Shown piece by piece: positions 1 to 9,010 of a stretch of 23,207 bases of DNA. The position numbers and the translations under genes are program-made. This stretch comes from Dunaliella salina (Eukaryota > Chlorophyta > Chlorophyceae > Chlamydomonadales > Dunaliellaceae). Positions within the stretch are counted from its first letter, which is position 1. Each line of letters opens with the position of its first letter. The notes under the pieces were generated by a model. The model had not been told where the DNA came from. It made no database searches and was given only the letters and a program-made list of their open reading frames with translations. The stretch is from NCBI GenBank assembly GCA_002284615.2, contig MU069567.1, positions 433,806 to 457,012 on the forward strand, in the 5' to 3' direction.

Positions 1-53
<53 letters not shown>
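1..53. repeat. (AC)n microsatellite at left edge
   Basis: An uninterrupted AC dinucleotide tract starts at base 1. It mirrors the (TG)n tract at the right end, so the window edges probably coincide with assembly breaks at simple repeats. Confidence 0.95.
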
Positions 54-55
<2 letters not shown>

Positions 56-86
56 AATGCACTCATGTACAAATATGTAGGAATGT

Positions 87-600
87 ATGTGGGTACGTAT
101 GTTTGTATGTATGTATGTATGTTTGTATGTATGTATGTATGTATGTATGTATGTATGTATGTATGTTTACATGTATGTATGTATGTATGTATGTATGTAT
201 GTATGTATGTATGTATGTATGTATGTATGCATGTATGCATGTATGTATGCATGTATGTATGTATGTATGTATGAAATGTATAAATGTTTGTTTGCATGTA
301 TGTATGTGTGTATGTATGTATGTATGTATGTATGTATGTATAAAATGTATGTATAAAATGTATGTATGTATGTATGTGTGTGTGTATGTATGTATGCATG
401 TATGCATGTATGTATGTATGTATGTATGTATGAAATGTATAAATGTTTGTATGTATGTATGTGTGTATGTATGTATGTATGTATGTATGTATGTATGTAT
501 GTATAAAATGTATAAATGTTTATTTGTATGTATGTATGTATGTATGTATGTATGTATGTATGTATGTATGTTTGTTTGCTTGTTTGTATGTATGTATGTT
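87..600. repeat. (TATG)n tetranucleotide microsatellite, about 500 bp, with interruptions
   Basis: Nearly continuous TATG/GTAT units are interrupted by short motifs such as AAATGTATAAATGTTTG that recur several times, so larger blocks of the array were themselves duplicated. Open frames in all three plus frames and on the minus strand are simple-repeat artefacts reading Met-Tyr-Val-Cys or His-Thr-Tyr-Ile. The array runs directly into a diverged family-1 element at about 605. Confidence 0.95.
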
Positions 601-604
601 TATA

Positions 605-830
605 TACTTAGTCCAATTGGAGGGGTGGGTGGTAACGTGTTGGTTTGGGGAGGGTCTGTGTTTTTGAGATCCTCTCTTTCTGAAGCACTTCTGCAGAAAT
701 ACGATTACTTAAATTATTGAAGTCCGCTCAAGCTCAAGAACAATCGAGGGCGTCCTCTTGAGCAAATTGGGTAAGAGGGGGGTTCTTCTGCCACAGAAGT
801 GACTGCGACAGATGTGCATGCCAAAGCAGG
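605..830 (-). mobile_element. Family-1 inverted-repeat element, diverged fragment (copy F)
   Basis: The stretch follows copy D (20403-21104) in order: a TCCAATTGGAGG-like block, a GGGTGGGTGG block, a GGGGAGGGTC block, then CTCAAGAACAATCGA, TTGAGCAAATTGGGTAAGAGG and a match near GATGTGCATG. The orientation is reversed relative to copies A, B and E. The inner part after about 830 no longer aligns by eye. Its outer end is replaced by the TATG array. An open minus-strand frame across 734-1018 lies partly in this fragment and is not called as a gene. Confidence 0.55.
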
Positions 831-1139
831 AAGTAACATCGCATCACATCCGCTGCATCCCCTGATGGTCTGAGCACATCCCACGGTGCTGCCAAACACA
901 ACGCATCTATTGGAACTTGATTGAGGCCAAACAGTGGCCTGTGTGAAAAGGTGTGTCCTGCCAGCCACACACTACACCTCACCCTGCCCTCTTTACACCT
1001 TGTAGAGCTAAGAATCAACTAATCAATGCACTAATCAGGTCAAGAAACGGTGCATTGAGTGCTGAGATATGCTGAATAGCAGGAACTGGCCGCTTTTTTC
1101 CTATGAAAGGGCCATCCAGCCATGGGGACGACTTACCCA
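831..1139. other. Unassigned stretch between two family-1 copies
   Basis: Moderate GC with no splice-bounded exon that I trust. A minus-strand frame is open over 734-1018, but it has no family signature I recognise. Part of this stretch may be decayed family-1 sequence. Confidence 0.3.
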
Positions 1140-1793
1140 CAGGAGGGTGATTAAAAACAAGAAGCAATGGGAAGCATGACAAGTCATGACTTTTTGTGTG
1201 GGACCCACCTTGACTCACCCACAACCTCCAAAATCCTCCTCCCAGTGCCCCAACCCGGACATCAGGGGTACTAATTTGCTCCTCTTAAAATTGTGCATGC
1301 ATTCATCAGCGGGTGTTGCAGCAGAATTATGGGGCAAAAACTGAGCAATGGACGCCCATACATCCCATCCACAACTGGCTTGCAAGTTCACAAACTACCC
1401 TCCTGACTTCACCATGTAATAAGGTATCCTACATTGTCACTATCCTGTTTGGTCTGTTAGCTAAATGTTTGCCTCCACACCCCATTGGACCTCCACCCAT
1501 GCACATGCGGCACTGATTCCAATATGCAAGGACCTCCCCTTTTACCCGATTTGCTTAATGAGGGTGCCAATCAACAGTTCTTGTGCTCAAGAATCCGATG
1601 ATACATGTGAACTTCTGTAGGAGTGGCTCAGGAAAATTCTAGGAGTTGGACCCCCCTACAACCACTCACCTTACCCCACCTCTCCCGTTTGAACCATGTA
1701 TGTACCAGTTGATAGCTCTTGATGTGAGAAGTTTGGATATGTAGTTTCAAAGCATTTGGTCAAAACGCCCATTTTTTTCTTATAGCCCTCCTG
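1140..1793 (+). mobile_element. Family-1 inverted-repeat element, copy A
   Basis: Bounded by CAGGAGGG at the left and CCCTCCTG at the right, followed and preceded respectively by A/T-rich runs. The interior aligns with copies B and E: CTCACCCACAACCTCCAAAA, a GGGGTACTAATTTGCTCCTC block, GAATTATGGGGCAAAAACTG, CTTGCAAGTTCACAAACT, TGACTTCACCATG, CCCCTTTTACCCGATTTGC and GAGTGGCTCAGGAAAATTCT. No transposase frame is present, so it would be non-autonomous. I saw no clear target-site duplication, so the exact ends are approximate. Confidence 0.65.
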
Positions 1794-2024
1794 CTTCCAA
1801 TATAAATTTTTCTGGCACCCCCTGAAAAATGGCTGCCGCTCTGTATCTCACCAGCCAATGGGTCTTCCTGCTCCATTTTTTTTTGCAACGTATTTATCAT
1901 TTATTCATTTAATTCATTTGTTCATTTGTTTGCAAGGATTCTGGAACTAAATATCACCCTGCCCATTTTTGGTGCTGTGGGCGGACTGGAATGGAGGTAT
2001 GATGGTGAAAAAGTAGGATTCATG
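1794..2024. other. Spacer between family-1 copies A and B
   Basis: AT-rich, with several ATTCATTT/GTTCATTTG units at about 1900-1935. No coding signal seen. Confidence 0.4.
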
Positions 2025-2681
2025 CAGGAGGGCTAAAAATTAGAGGACGTCATGTCAAAATTTTGGACGGGACCCCCTGACCCACCCACCACCCCCAAAA
2101 CCCCTCTTCCAGCGCCCCAATCCAGATAGAAAGGGCACCAATCTGCTCTTTATATTCCCATGCACCTGCATAATAATCGCAATCGAATGTTGGGTTGGAG
2201 CAGAGTTATGGAGCAAAAACTGGGGAATGGAGGCCCATGCAAACCTGCCCAAAATGAACTTCTGACTTCACCGTGTAAGGACTTATTACACCTTGTCTCT
2301 ACGAAGTTTGGATTTGTTTGCTGTATGTTTGCCTCACCACACCCTCAGCAGCCTACACCATGGGCATGTGGCACTGACTCTGATTCATGCACAGAGACCC
2401 CCCCCCTTTACCCAATTTCTTCAAAGAAGGTGTCAATCAGCAGTTCTCAAGCCAAGGAATCCGATGATATGTTTATTATCCTGTAGAAGTGGCTCATAAA
2501 AATTCTGGAAGGGGGGTCCCAAAAAGTCGAAATCCCCCTCAGCCACCCACCACCCCTGACCCTCTCCGATTGGACTTATATATATACCAATCGATAACTC
2601 TCAATCCCAGGATTCCAAATATATAGTTTTTATTCGGATTGACACATGACGTCCAAAGGTTATGCTTCCTACACCCTCCTG
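2025..2681 (+). mobile_element. Family-1 inverted-repeat element, copy B (best-preserved ends)
   Basis: The outer ends are CAGGAGGG at 2025 and CCCTCCTG ending 2681. An inner inverted pair is GGACGTCATGTCAA at 2045-2058 against TTGACACATGACGTCC at 2639-2654. The interior shares the ordered blocks described for copy A, including GCAGAGTTATGGAGCAAAAACT and a TATATATATACCAATCGATA motif near the right end. Length is about 657 bp and no protein is encoded. Open frames inside it are too short and too repeat-like to be genes. Confidence 0.75.
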
Positions 2682-3122
2682 GTTCACGCTGCAGCAGATT
2701 AAGCATGCGCCCCCAAACTGGTAACTTAGGAACCTTGGTACCTTTGAACCATGGTTATTTAGAAACCTTGGTAGCTGCAGAGGCTTGGTGTGGCATAGGC
2801 ATGAATCAGGCTAACAGAGGAAGCCAGGTCTCAAAATTATCAGAGGGGTGGGCACGGACATGGGGAGCATGTAAAAAATAGGCATCCTCTTTAGGCTCAT
2901 AAAAGGCAAGAACACACTTCCCACTTGCCTCGAAAAACCTGAATCCCACTGCTAAGCACAGAACTGAGTGGATTTCAGGCCTCAGTTGACCCCCTAAAGC
3001 ACACACCTATACATACTCATTCTCTTAAATATACACATGTACATATTTGCTTATTGTACATGCACAAGCACACAAAGTGTATGCACAGCACACAAACATT
3101 TACATGCATGTTTTTGCTACAG
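2682..3122. other. Upstream intron or 5' flank, no clear exon
   Basis: Contains a duplicated GGAACCTTGGTA / GAAACCTTGGTA motif near 2728-2775 and an AC/CATA-rich stretch at 3000-3110. The plus frame open at 2639-2881 crosses the end of copy B and has no splice-site support. The upstream exon or exons of the kinase gene should lie here or outside the window, and I could not place them. Confidence 0.4.
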
Positions 3123-3186
3123 ACATTTACACTAAGCTCACAAGTTTTTGTCAGTGCTTGCCAGCAAGCATGCACTTTCGTACAAG
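3123..3186 (+). CDS. Receptor-kinase gene, candidate ectodomain exon (weak)
   Basis: A good acceptor, TTTTTGCTACAG, precedes 3123 and the donor CAAG|GTAACG follows 3186. Read in phase 0 the 64 bases are open and encode 21 residues beginning TFTLSSQVFVSAC, plus one base. That leftover base completes a Gly codon with the first two bases of the next exon at 3317. Two cysteines, ten or fewer residues apart, fit an extracellular segment. The exon is short and has no motif that proves it, so it rests on splice sites and phase only. The 130 bp intron that follows would be the shortest in the gene. Confidence 0.35.
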
Positions 3187-3316
3187 GTAACGTGCTAGCA
3201 AATCCTGGCGAGACTGGTAATTGCTAGGAGCTCCTGGCAAAGACCGAAAGTCCACTGGCAAACAAGGTGCAATCCAGCACTAACCTTAAGCTGTGCACTC
3301 ATCCACACGCTGGCAG

Positions 3317-3405
3317 GGACTCCAAACGCTTCCGCTGTGACGTGGCCTCCAGAGCATGTGGTGCTTGAAAATTACGTTGTGATCGAGACCAAGCAGAGCA
3401 AGCCG
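3317..3405 (+). CDS. Receptor-kinase gene, ectodomain exon
   Basis: Acceptor CGCTGGCAG and donor AAGCCG|GTGCGT bound 89 bases, entering in phase 1 and leaving in phase 0. The 29 complete codons read TPNASAVTWPPEHVVLENYV then VIETKQSKP. The pattern of WPP followed by alternating hydrophobic residues (HVVLENYVVIE) looks like beta strands of a parallel beta-helix coil. Known: ectodomains of green-algal receptor kinases commonly have a WP...V.V..NV.I segment at this position. NAS is a possible N-glycosylation site. It joins in frame to the next exon to give ...KQSKP-DFNTLD.... A minus-strand open frame over 3372-3572 is a shadow. Confidence 0.65.
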
Positions 3406-4104
3406 GTGCGTCTGTTCAGCTGCACCAGCATCTTTTGTTGTGCGTCAAATTGTTGAGACCAAGGAAGACCAGGCAGTTTATGACATTTGCTGTGCTTTGT
3501 CTCTACTATGTCCATCTTGTGTTTTGCATGTGCCAGGCTCATAATGCTCAGTGCAGACAGCCTTCCACACACCCTTTCTGCCCCCTTTTTTAATGCCCCT
3601 GGCGTATCCTCTCTGCAGCCTTTTTTTGGTTCAGCTGTGATTCCTGTAGTCTGGTGCAGCTACTTCAATGTGACCATTTCATTTCTCTCTCATCAAAACA
3701 ACACATTGCAAGGAGCTTGGCAAGACCACTGGTAATTGTTCTGCCCCATAAGCAGGGTACCTTTGCGCATGGAGTCGCTGTGAATGAACCATCCCTTTTT
3801 CTGCCGTGCACAGGACCTCTGCAACCTCTCAAACCCCATACGTTTTGCAACCCCATAAGTCAAACTCAAACCCCATAAGTTTTGCACAACCTCTCAAACC
3901 CCATAAGTTTTGCAAGCAATTGGTTGGAGGCATTTGTACAAACACTTCATCCTGTCCTCTGTTGTGCAAAGAATATTGGCACCTTAAGAGAAGATCACCT
4001 GAAGGCCTGCTCACGAAGAGGTACCTGCCTGCAGCCTTGCAGTACTCTTCTTGAACCGACACATACCAAGCTTGAAGTCGTGCCTTGTTCACCGTTGTGC
4101 ACAG
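3406..4104 (+). other. Intron, 699 bp
   Basis: Donor GTGCGT, acceptor GTTGTGCACAG. It contains AACCCCATAAGTTTTGCAA repeats at about 3822-3915 and, at 3807-3816, a 10-base copy (TGCACAGGAC) of the acceptor junction used at 4104/4105. Open frames here on both strands are overlapping and mutually exclusive, and none has splice support. Confidence 0.5.
3822..3915. repeat. Short tandem repeat, about four units of AACCCCATAAGTTTTGCA
   Basis: Imperfect units of CAAACCCCATAAGTTTTGCA, partly with an extra ACCTCT, are repeated inside the 3406-4104 intron. Confidence 0.8.
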
Positions 4105-4289
4105 GACTTCAACACTCTTGACATGGGATACGTTGAAGGCCTGTTCGAGATCAGGGATAAGCCGGTTATCTTGCAGTACCTTCATTTGACCAACATTTAC
4201 GCACCTTGCGCTCGTGCTAACTGCGAGCCCGATGCTTCTGGGCTTCAACTGCTCCCCGCCTTCTTCTTCTGGCCCGTGAGCTTTAACAG
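4105..4289 (+). CDS. Receptor-kinase gene, ectodomain exon
   Basis: Acceptor TTGTGCACAG and a consensus donor AACAG|GTGAGT bound 185 bases, phase 0 in and 2 out. The 61 codons begin DFNTLDMGYVEGLFEI, continue RDKPVILQYLHLTNIYAPC and end LQLLPAFFFWPVSFN. Alternating hydrophobic residues in KPVILQYLHLTNI suggest one turn of a beta-helix. The LLPAF.FWPVSF end resembles the LP.W...R segment seen in algal kinase ectodomains (family knowledge, from memory of the pattern only). APCARANC carries two cysteines that could form a disulfide. The start is set by the acceptor; the frame is also open upstream to 4051 without support. The last 30 bases and the donor are repeated three times just downstream. 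Confidence 0.8.
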
Positions 4290-4310
4290 GTGAGTGTGAC
4301 GCGATGAGTG

Positions 4311-4425
4311 TTCTTCTTCTGGTCCATGAGCTTACACAGGCAGGTTGGCCTCGAGTGTGGCTTTAACAGGTGGAGTGGCCTCAGGTGTGTTCTTCCTCTG
4401 GCCTGTGGGCTTCAACAGGTGAGGC
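4311..4425 (+). repeat. Tandem copies of the 3' end and donor of exon 4105-4289
   Basis: The exon end TTCTTCTTCTGGCCCGTGAG followed by CTTTAACAG|GTGAGT recurs as TTCTTCTTCTGGTCCATGAG/CTTACACAGGCAGGT at 4311, as a partial CTTTAACAGGTGGAGT at 4361, and as TTCTTCCTCTGGCCTGTGGG/CTTCAACAGGTGAGG at 4389. The last copy keeps a usable donor. The copies lie immediately 3' of the real donor. Confidence 0.8.
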
Positions 4426-4550
4426 AACAGACAAGGTCCAAGGCAAGGTTGTTTGAGAGCTTTGAACTGTTGAGAACTACAACTTTTTCGAACTGTTCGC
4501 AAACTCCAAATTGCCGAATTGGAGGATTTTATGCCTCCTGCAGGACGCAC

Positions 4551-5221
4551 CAGCCTGCATAACTTTTTGTACGTGTGTCAATCCGAATAAAAACTATATA
4601 TGCGGAATCCTGAGATTGAGAGGATCCGATTGATATATGTATGGGTCCAATCGAAGAGGGTGGTTGGCCGGTGGTCCTTCGAAGGGGTTTGGACTTTTTG
4701 GGACCCCCCTCTAGAATTTTCACTATCTCAAAAACTTAAATACACCAATGGATTCCTGAGCTTGAGAAGTGTTGATTGGCACCCTCTTTGAGCAAATTGT
4801 GTAAAAGCAGGAGTCTTTGTACATGGATCAAAGTTGGTGCCACATGCTCATGGACGTAGGTTGCTGGGGGTGTGAAGGCAAAAATGCAGCAACAAATCAA
4901 AACTTCCGTGAGAACTATGTACAATACGTCCTTGCATGGTGAAGTCAGAAGGGCATTTATGGACTTGCAAGCCAGTTGTGGGTGCCTGGAAGGGCAGGTT
5001 TGCATGGGTGTCCGTTCATCAGTTTTTGCCCAATAAGTCTGCTTCAATCCAATATTTGATTGCAATGAGTATGCAGATTGATAGCTATTTAAAAGAGGAG
5101 CAGATTGGTACCCTTTTTGTGGGGAGGGGGGCAGTATTTGGGGGGGAGGGGGGTGGGTGGTCCTTCTGGGCCTCCCGCCGAGAATTTTGACATGACGTAT
5201 ACCACTTTTTTAATCCTCTTG
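4551..5221 (-). mobile_element. Family-1 inverted-repeat element, copy C
   Basis: Reversed relative to copy B. It starts with CAGGACGCACC...GTGTGTCAATCCG and ends AATTTTGACATGACGT...AATCCTCTTG. Interior blocks recognised: TATATGTATGGGTCCAATCG, GGGACCCCCCT, TTGAGCAAATTGTGTAAAAG, CATGGTGAAGTCAGAAGGGC and TTTTTGCCCAATAAGTCTGC. Ends are more diverged than in B or D. It lies inside the 4290-7960 intron and encodes nothing convincing. Confidence 0.65.
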
Positions 5222-5735
5222 CCTCCGGTCAAAAACTGACCTTCGAACACCCATGACGACCCCATTACACCCCCTGAAGACCTAATTATACTCCCCTCTT
5301 TGCTCCCGCCTTGGCAAACATTTTGTCCTGTTTTTGGAAGACTATGTCTTGGACTAGGGAGGGCATAAGGGGTCGGGGCAGGTAGGGGTCAGCCCTCTCA
5401 CCTCCAAGCAAACGCTCGTTCGAGCAGTTTGTCAAACTTTGAACTTTCTCGAATCGTGCGCAATCTTATTTTGCAAAACCCCCGAACTACCAACCTTGGT
5501 TCAAGGTCTACAAGGTATGCAAGACTCATCAAAATGCAGGACTGCTAGACTAGGCAGTGCAACAGACAACCTACTGCTGCTGTTATTATTCTGATGTTAC
5601 CCCCCCACAAACACACCTTGTGGGCTCTCAATTTTTTATTTCATACTTCAGAGCCTCAAAAATCTCTGAGGGGGATCAATACTCACGTCACGCGCGCAGC
5701 ACATTGTTTATGGGTAGAAAGACCAAATGCCAATG
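5222..5735. other. Intronic stretch with no recognised feature
   Basis: I see no exon with both splice sites, no RNA-gene signature and no strong repeat here. A short open plus frame starting at 5557 continues into the duplication that follows and has no protein-like pattern I recognise. Confidence 0.4.
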
Positions 5736-6145
5736 TGTTGGAGAACTTTACCTCAAGCAACCTTGGAAAGTGTTCTTGGGTACCCAATCATGTCTGAAGC
5801 AGTGGTTTTCGCCTGGAAGCTGTATGATCTTCTTGCCTTTTTGTTGGCCTGCTTCTTTTAAGCAACAGGCAATGGATTGCACAATCACTGCTTCCTTTGT
5901 CACTGCTACCTTGATCTAAGGCTAATCTTGGGTAGTAAGATCGAATATCAAGAATGTTTGAAGTGTATCTCGGGCAATCTTGGGAAGTCTCCTTGAGTAC
6001 CCAATGATGTCTGGAGCAATAATTTTCGCCTGGCCGCTGTATGATCTTCCTGCCTATTCGTTGGCCTGCTTGTTTTAAGCAACAAGCAATGGATTGCACT
6101 GTACACTACTTCCTTTGTCACTGCTGCCTTGATCTGAGAGGCTAT
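5736..6145. repeat. Tandem duplication, about 217 bp offset
   Basis: Two diverged copies share TACCCAAT.ATGTCTG, TTTTCGCCTGG..GCTGTATGATCTTC, GTTGGCCTGCTT.TTTTAAGCAACA and CTTCCTTTGTCACTGCT.CC. The TACCCAAT motif is at 5781 and again at 5998. The minus-strand frame open over 5788-6099 reads through both copies and shows the same peptide twice, so it is a product of the duplication. Confidence 0.85.
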
Positions 6146-6447
6146 ACATAGCTGCCTTTGAGGCTAATCACTGCCTGTTGACGGCACCAGCTCCTCATAA
6201 TCCACGTCATACATGCATTTGTAAATTCTGGCATCCCGAAAGTAGCCTAAGTAGCCAAAGGCCCCAAAAATGCACGGGCGCATACATTATTAGCAAGCAT
6301 GGCTACTTACTGCCTGCTGCTTATGATGTTCATGAGGTTGCTGCCTGTGGTTGCAGTTGCCACTGCTTGCTGGTGGTCGCTGTCTTGATTATCAGCTTCC
6401 TGCCTCTGCCCGCTGCATGTCCCTGCTAAAAAACTCCATTGGTTTAC

Positions 6448-6600
6448 AAGATCACTCATTTAGACCAGCAGCTGCAGGGCCAGACTGATGAGCCTAGTGC
6501 TGGTGCTTTCCAGGGCGTGGAAGCAATGTTGAAATCAGGACTTGAACAATTAGTTAAAGCCAAACTGCCACCTTCTGTCTGTGTGCTGTGTCTGGTCGAC
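6448..6600 (+). pseudogene. Coding-like plus-strand stretch inside intron (unassigned)
   Basis: An open plus frame reads THLDQQLQGQTDEPSAGAFQ followed by GVEAMLKSGLEQLVKAKLPP, with a helical, charged character unlike the surrounding repeats. There is no Met-led gene structure and no good donor before the frame runs into the minisatellite at about 6655. It could be a skipped alternative exon of the kinase gene, a relic of another gene, or chance. I do not recognise a family. Confidence 0.2.
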
Positions 6601-6654
6601 CCTGGCCTCAATCCCTGCTTGCTGCCTCGCCTCTGCTCGCTGTGGCCTGTGCTC

Positions 6655-6960
6655 CCTGGTCCTGATGCTCCCTGATGCTCCTGATGCTCCTTGATGCTGA
6701 TGTCCTTGATGCTCCCTGATCCTGATGCTCCCTGATGCTGATACTGGTGCTCCCTGATGCTGATGTTCTTGATGCTCCCTGATCCTGATGCTCCCTGATG
6801 CTGATACTGGTGCTCCCTGATGCTCCCTGATCCTTGCTTCTGCTCGCTGCGGCCTGTGCTCCCTGATCCTGATGCTCCCTGATGCTGATGTTCTTGATGC
6901 TCCCTGATTCTGATGCTCCCTAATGCTGATGCTGGTGCTCCCTGATGCTCCCTGATCCTC
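6655..6960. repeat. Minisatellite of TGATGCTCCC / TGATGCTGATG units
   Basis: Dense, irregular repeats of CCTGATGCTCCCTGATGCTG with inserted GATACTGGTGCTC and GATGTTCTTGATGC blocks, which form a higher-order repeat of roughly 60-70 bp. It lies in the 4290-7960 intron. Confidence 0.9.
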
Positions 6961-7105
6961 GCTTCTGCTTGCCGCAGCCTCTGCTTGATTCTTCCTCGCC
7001 TCTGCTCGATGTGGCCTCTGTATGGTCAGCGTCTGCTGTCTCTAATCCCCGCTCCCTTTGGTCACTGCCACATGTTAGCTTTCGGTCATCGCCTGCTGAG
7101 CCTGA

Positions 7106-7910
7106 TGTCTGCAATAGCAAGCAAGCTCAAGCATGGCCGTCGCCTGAAAAATGTCCCTGGTGTCTGCAATAGTAAGCAAACTCAAGCATGGTCATTGCCT
7201 GCTGTTCCTGATGTCTGCGCAAACAAGCTCAAGCATGGTCATGGCCTGCTGACTCTGATGTCTACACTAGCAAGCAAGCTCAAGCATGGTCATTGCCTGA
7301 AAAATGTCCCTGATGTCTGCAATAGCAAGNAAGCTCAAGCATGGTCATTGNCTGAAAAATGTCCCTGATGTCTGCACTAGCAAGCAAGCTCAAGCATGGT
7401 CATTGCCTGAAAAATGTCCCTGATGTCTGCACTAGCAAGCAAGCTCAAGCATGGTCAATGCCTGCAAAATGTCTCTGATGTCTGCAATAGTAAGCAAACT
7501 CAAGCATGGTCATTGCCTGCTGTTCCTGATGTCTGCAGTAGTAAGTGAGCTCAAGCATGGTCATGGCCTGCTGTCCCTGATGTCTGCTCAAACAAGCTCA
7601 AGCATGGTCATTGCCTGAGCTGTCCCTGATGTCTGCACTAGCAAGCAAGCTCAAGCATGGTCATGGCCTGAAAAATGTCCCTGATATCTGCACTAGCAAG
7701 CAAGCTCAAGCATGGTCATTGCCTGAAAAATGTCCCTGATGTCTGCACTAGCAAGTAAGCTCAAGCATGGTCATTGCCTGAAAAATGTCTCTGATGTCTG
7801 CAATAGCAAGCAAACTCAAGCATGGTCATTGCCTGCTGTTCCTGATGTCTGCTCAAACAAGCTCAAGCATGGTCATTGCTTGAAAAATGTCCCTGATGTC
7901 AGCTCAAGCA
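7106..7910. repeat. Minisatellite, about 15 units of about 55 bp, ending 50 bp before an exon
   Basis: Units carry GCAAGCTCAAGCATGGTCAT followed by TGCCTGAAAAATGTCCCTGA and TGTCTGCACTAGCAA. Variants in which GAAAAATGTCC is replaced by CTGTTCC alternate with the standard unit. Two N bases (7330, 7351) lie within it, so the copy number in the assembly is uncertain. The open frames across it repeat the same peptide and are not genes. Confidence 0.95.
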
Positions 7911-7960
7911 TGCTTGCTGCCTCTGTTGAATGCTGCATGCGTTCACTGCTGCTTTTGCAG

Positions 7961-8102
7961 GTCCAACACGCTCCTCTACATCGACTCCTGCACCATGACC
8001 CTACCTGCTCGAGATTTTGCCCTTGTGCGCTCAATGGCAAGAGCCGGGAGTCAGTGGCAACGAGCAGGGGGCCCAATGGCTGCATACTTTGACTCGTTCC
8101 AG
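7961..8102 (+). CDS. Receptor-kinase gene, ectodomain exon with GC donor
   Basis: Acceptor GCTTTTGCAG and donor TTCCAG|GCAAGT bound 142 bases. The first base completes Arg with AG from 4289, and the exon leaves in phase 0. The 47 complete codons read SNTLLYIDSCTMTLPARDFA, LVRSMARAGSQWQRAGGPMA, then AYFDSFQ. The run NTLLYIDSCTMTLP has the alternating hydrophobic pattern of a beta-helix strand. The following LP.. F.L.RSM......W...GG segment fits a conserved stretch of algal receptor-kinase ectodomains (from memory of the pattern, not a search). The open frame continues past the donor to a stop at about 8141, but GCAAGT is the consensus form for GC-AG introns and joins in phase to 9877. Confidence 0.8.
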
Positions 8103-8561
8103 GCAAGTTTTGTAGTGTGCGCTTGCCCCAGAGAAGAATGAGTCAGTGGCAAGAGCATGCTGCTGCAAGCTGCCCAGACAGCCTTCCTTTTGAGGCTGGC
8201 TCTTGCTACACCAGGTAGCATGAGCTTTGCTTTTTGCTGACAGATTTGAGACCTGCTGAATGGCGTCTCGCCTTGTGGAGAATGAGCCTGCCCGGCGGCT
8301 TGCTTCAGGCACCAGGGTCGTGCGTGAGAACAACAGATTAGCTTATGGTGTGTGCGAATTCAAAAGAAACCCCGGGTGAAGCAGATCTCCAGGATTGCCG
8401 CCTCTCCATGTTATCAATCTTCAATCCTTAGATTTGTGAACCCCATAAATGCTGCCTTATGGTGCAACAATGCAAACGACATGCTGCATTAATGATAAGC
8501 ACACAATTCACTCCCTCAATACTCAGATTTCATGAGCGCATGACATAATGAGCATGCGCTA

Positions 8562-9010
8562 CCGTTCGTTTCCGACTAGTTCGTCAGGCTGACCTTGAAA
8601 AATTATTTTTCGGGGTTCGTCAGAAATTCGTCAGGACCTTCAACAATTGATTCTGGAGTTCGTCTGCAGTTCGTTCTAAGTTCGTCAAAGGTTTTGCCGG
8701 AATTAATTCTTCAATTCGTTCCAGCATGAATGGGGGTCTTCAGGGGGAAAGACCTCTTCCAGCAACTCTTGTGGGGTTTGGGGGGAAGGAGGGCGTGGGG
8801 GACCTCGTCCTCGCCCGGGGAGGAGCAAAGCAAGCGCATCTTGCCCTCCTCTTATTTTTTAAGTTCGTTTAGTTTGTCAAGCGCAAAACTGAGAGAAATA
8901 AATATTTTTTGGTGTTCGTCGGGACTTCGTCAGAGGGCCCAAAATTATTTTTTTAATTCGTTTCGGAGCGTCAAAATTATTTAATTAACGAACTGGTCGG
9001 AAACAAACGG
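8562..9010. mobile_element. Non-autonomous TIR element, 449 bp, flanked by TA (family 2)
   Basis: The ends are inverted repeats: CCGTTCGTTTCCGACTAGTT at the left (from 8562), and at the right the complement of CCGTTTGTTTCCGACCAGTT (ending 9010), so two mismatches in 20. Both ends are flanked by TA (8560-8561 and 9011-9012), the target-site duplication expected of Tc1/mariner-type transposition. The interior encodes no transposase and carries about a dozen TTCGT(C/T) motifs almost all in one direction, for example at 8616, 8628, 8658, 8681, 8914 and 8926. A MITE mobilised in trans is the likely reading. Confidence 0.8.

Larger units (their letters stand above)
4290..7960 (+). other. Intron, 3.7 kb
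   Basis: Donor GTGAGT, acceptor GCTTTTGCAG. The intron begins with copies of its own donor end (4311-4425), then family-1 copy C, a plain stretch at 5222-5735, a 217 bp tandem duplication, a possible coding-like piece at 6448-6600 and two minisatellites filling 6655-7910. The phase-2 end at 4289 (AG) plus G at 7961 gives Arg, so splicing out the whole stretch keeps the frame. Confidence 0.7.

Noticed and set aside
63..720. Open frames on both strands rich in Met-Tyr-Val-Cys or His-Thr-Tyr-Ile
   Set aside because: They are translations of the TATG microsatellite and have no independent coding signal.
734..1018. Minus-strand frame of 94 codons with protein-like composition
   Set aside because: The left part overlaps a family-1 fragment, no splice context or family motif was found, and a second minus frame is open over the same bases.
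7106..7910. Regular repeats that could suggest a CRISPR array
   Set aside because: Whole units repeat head to tail without unique spacers, and the context is eukaryotic intron.
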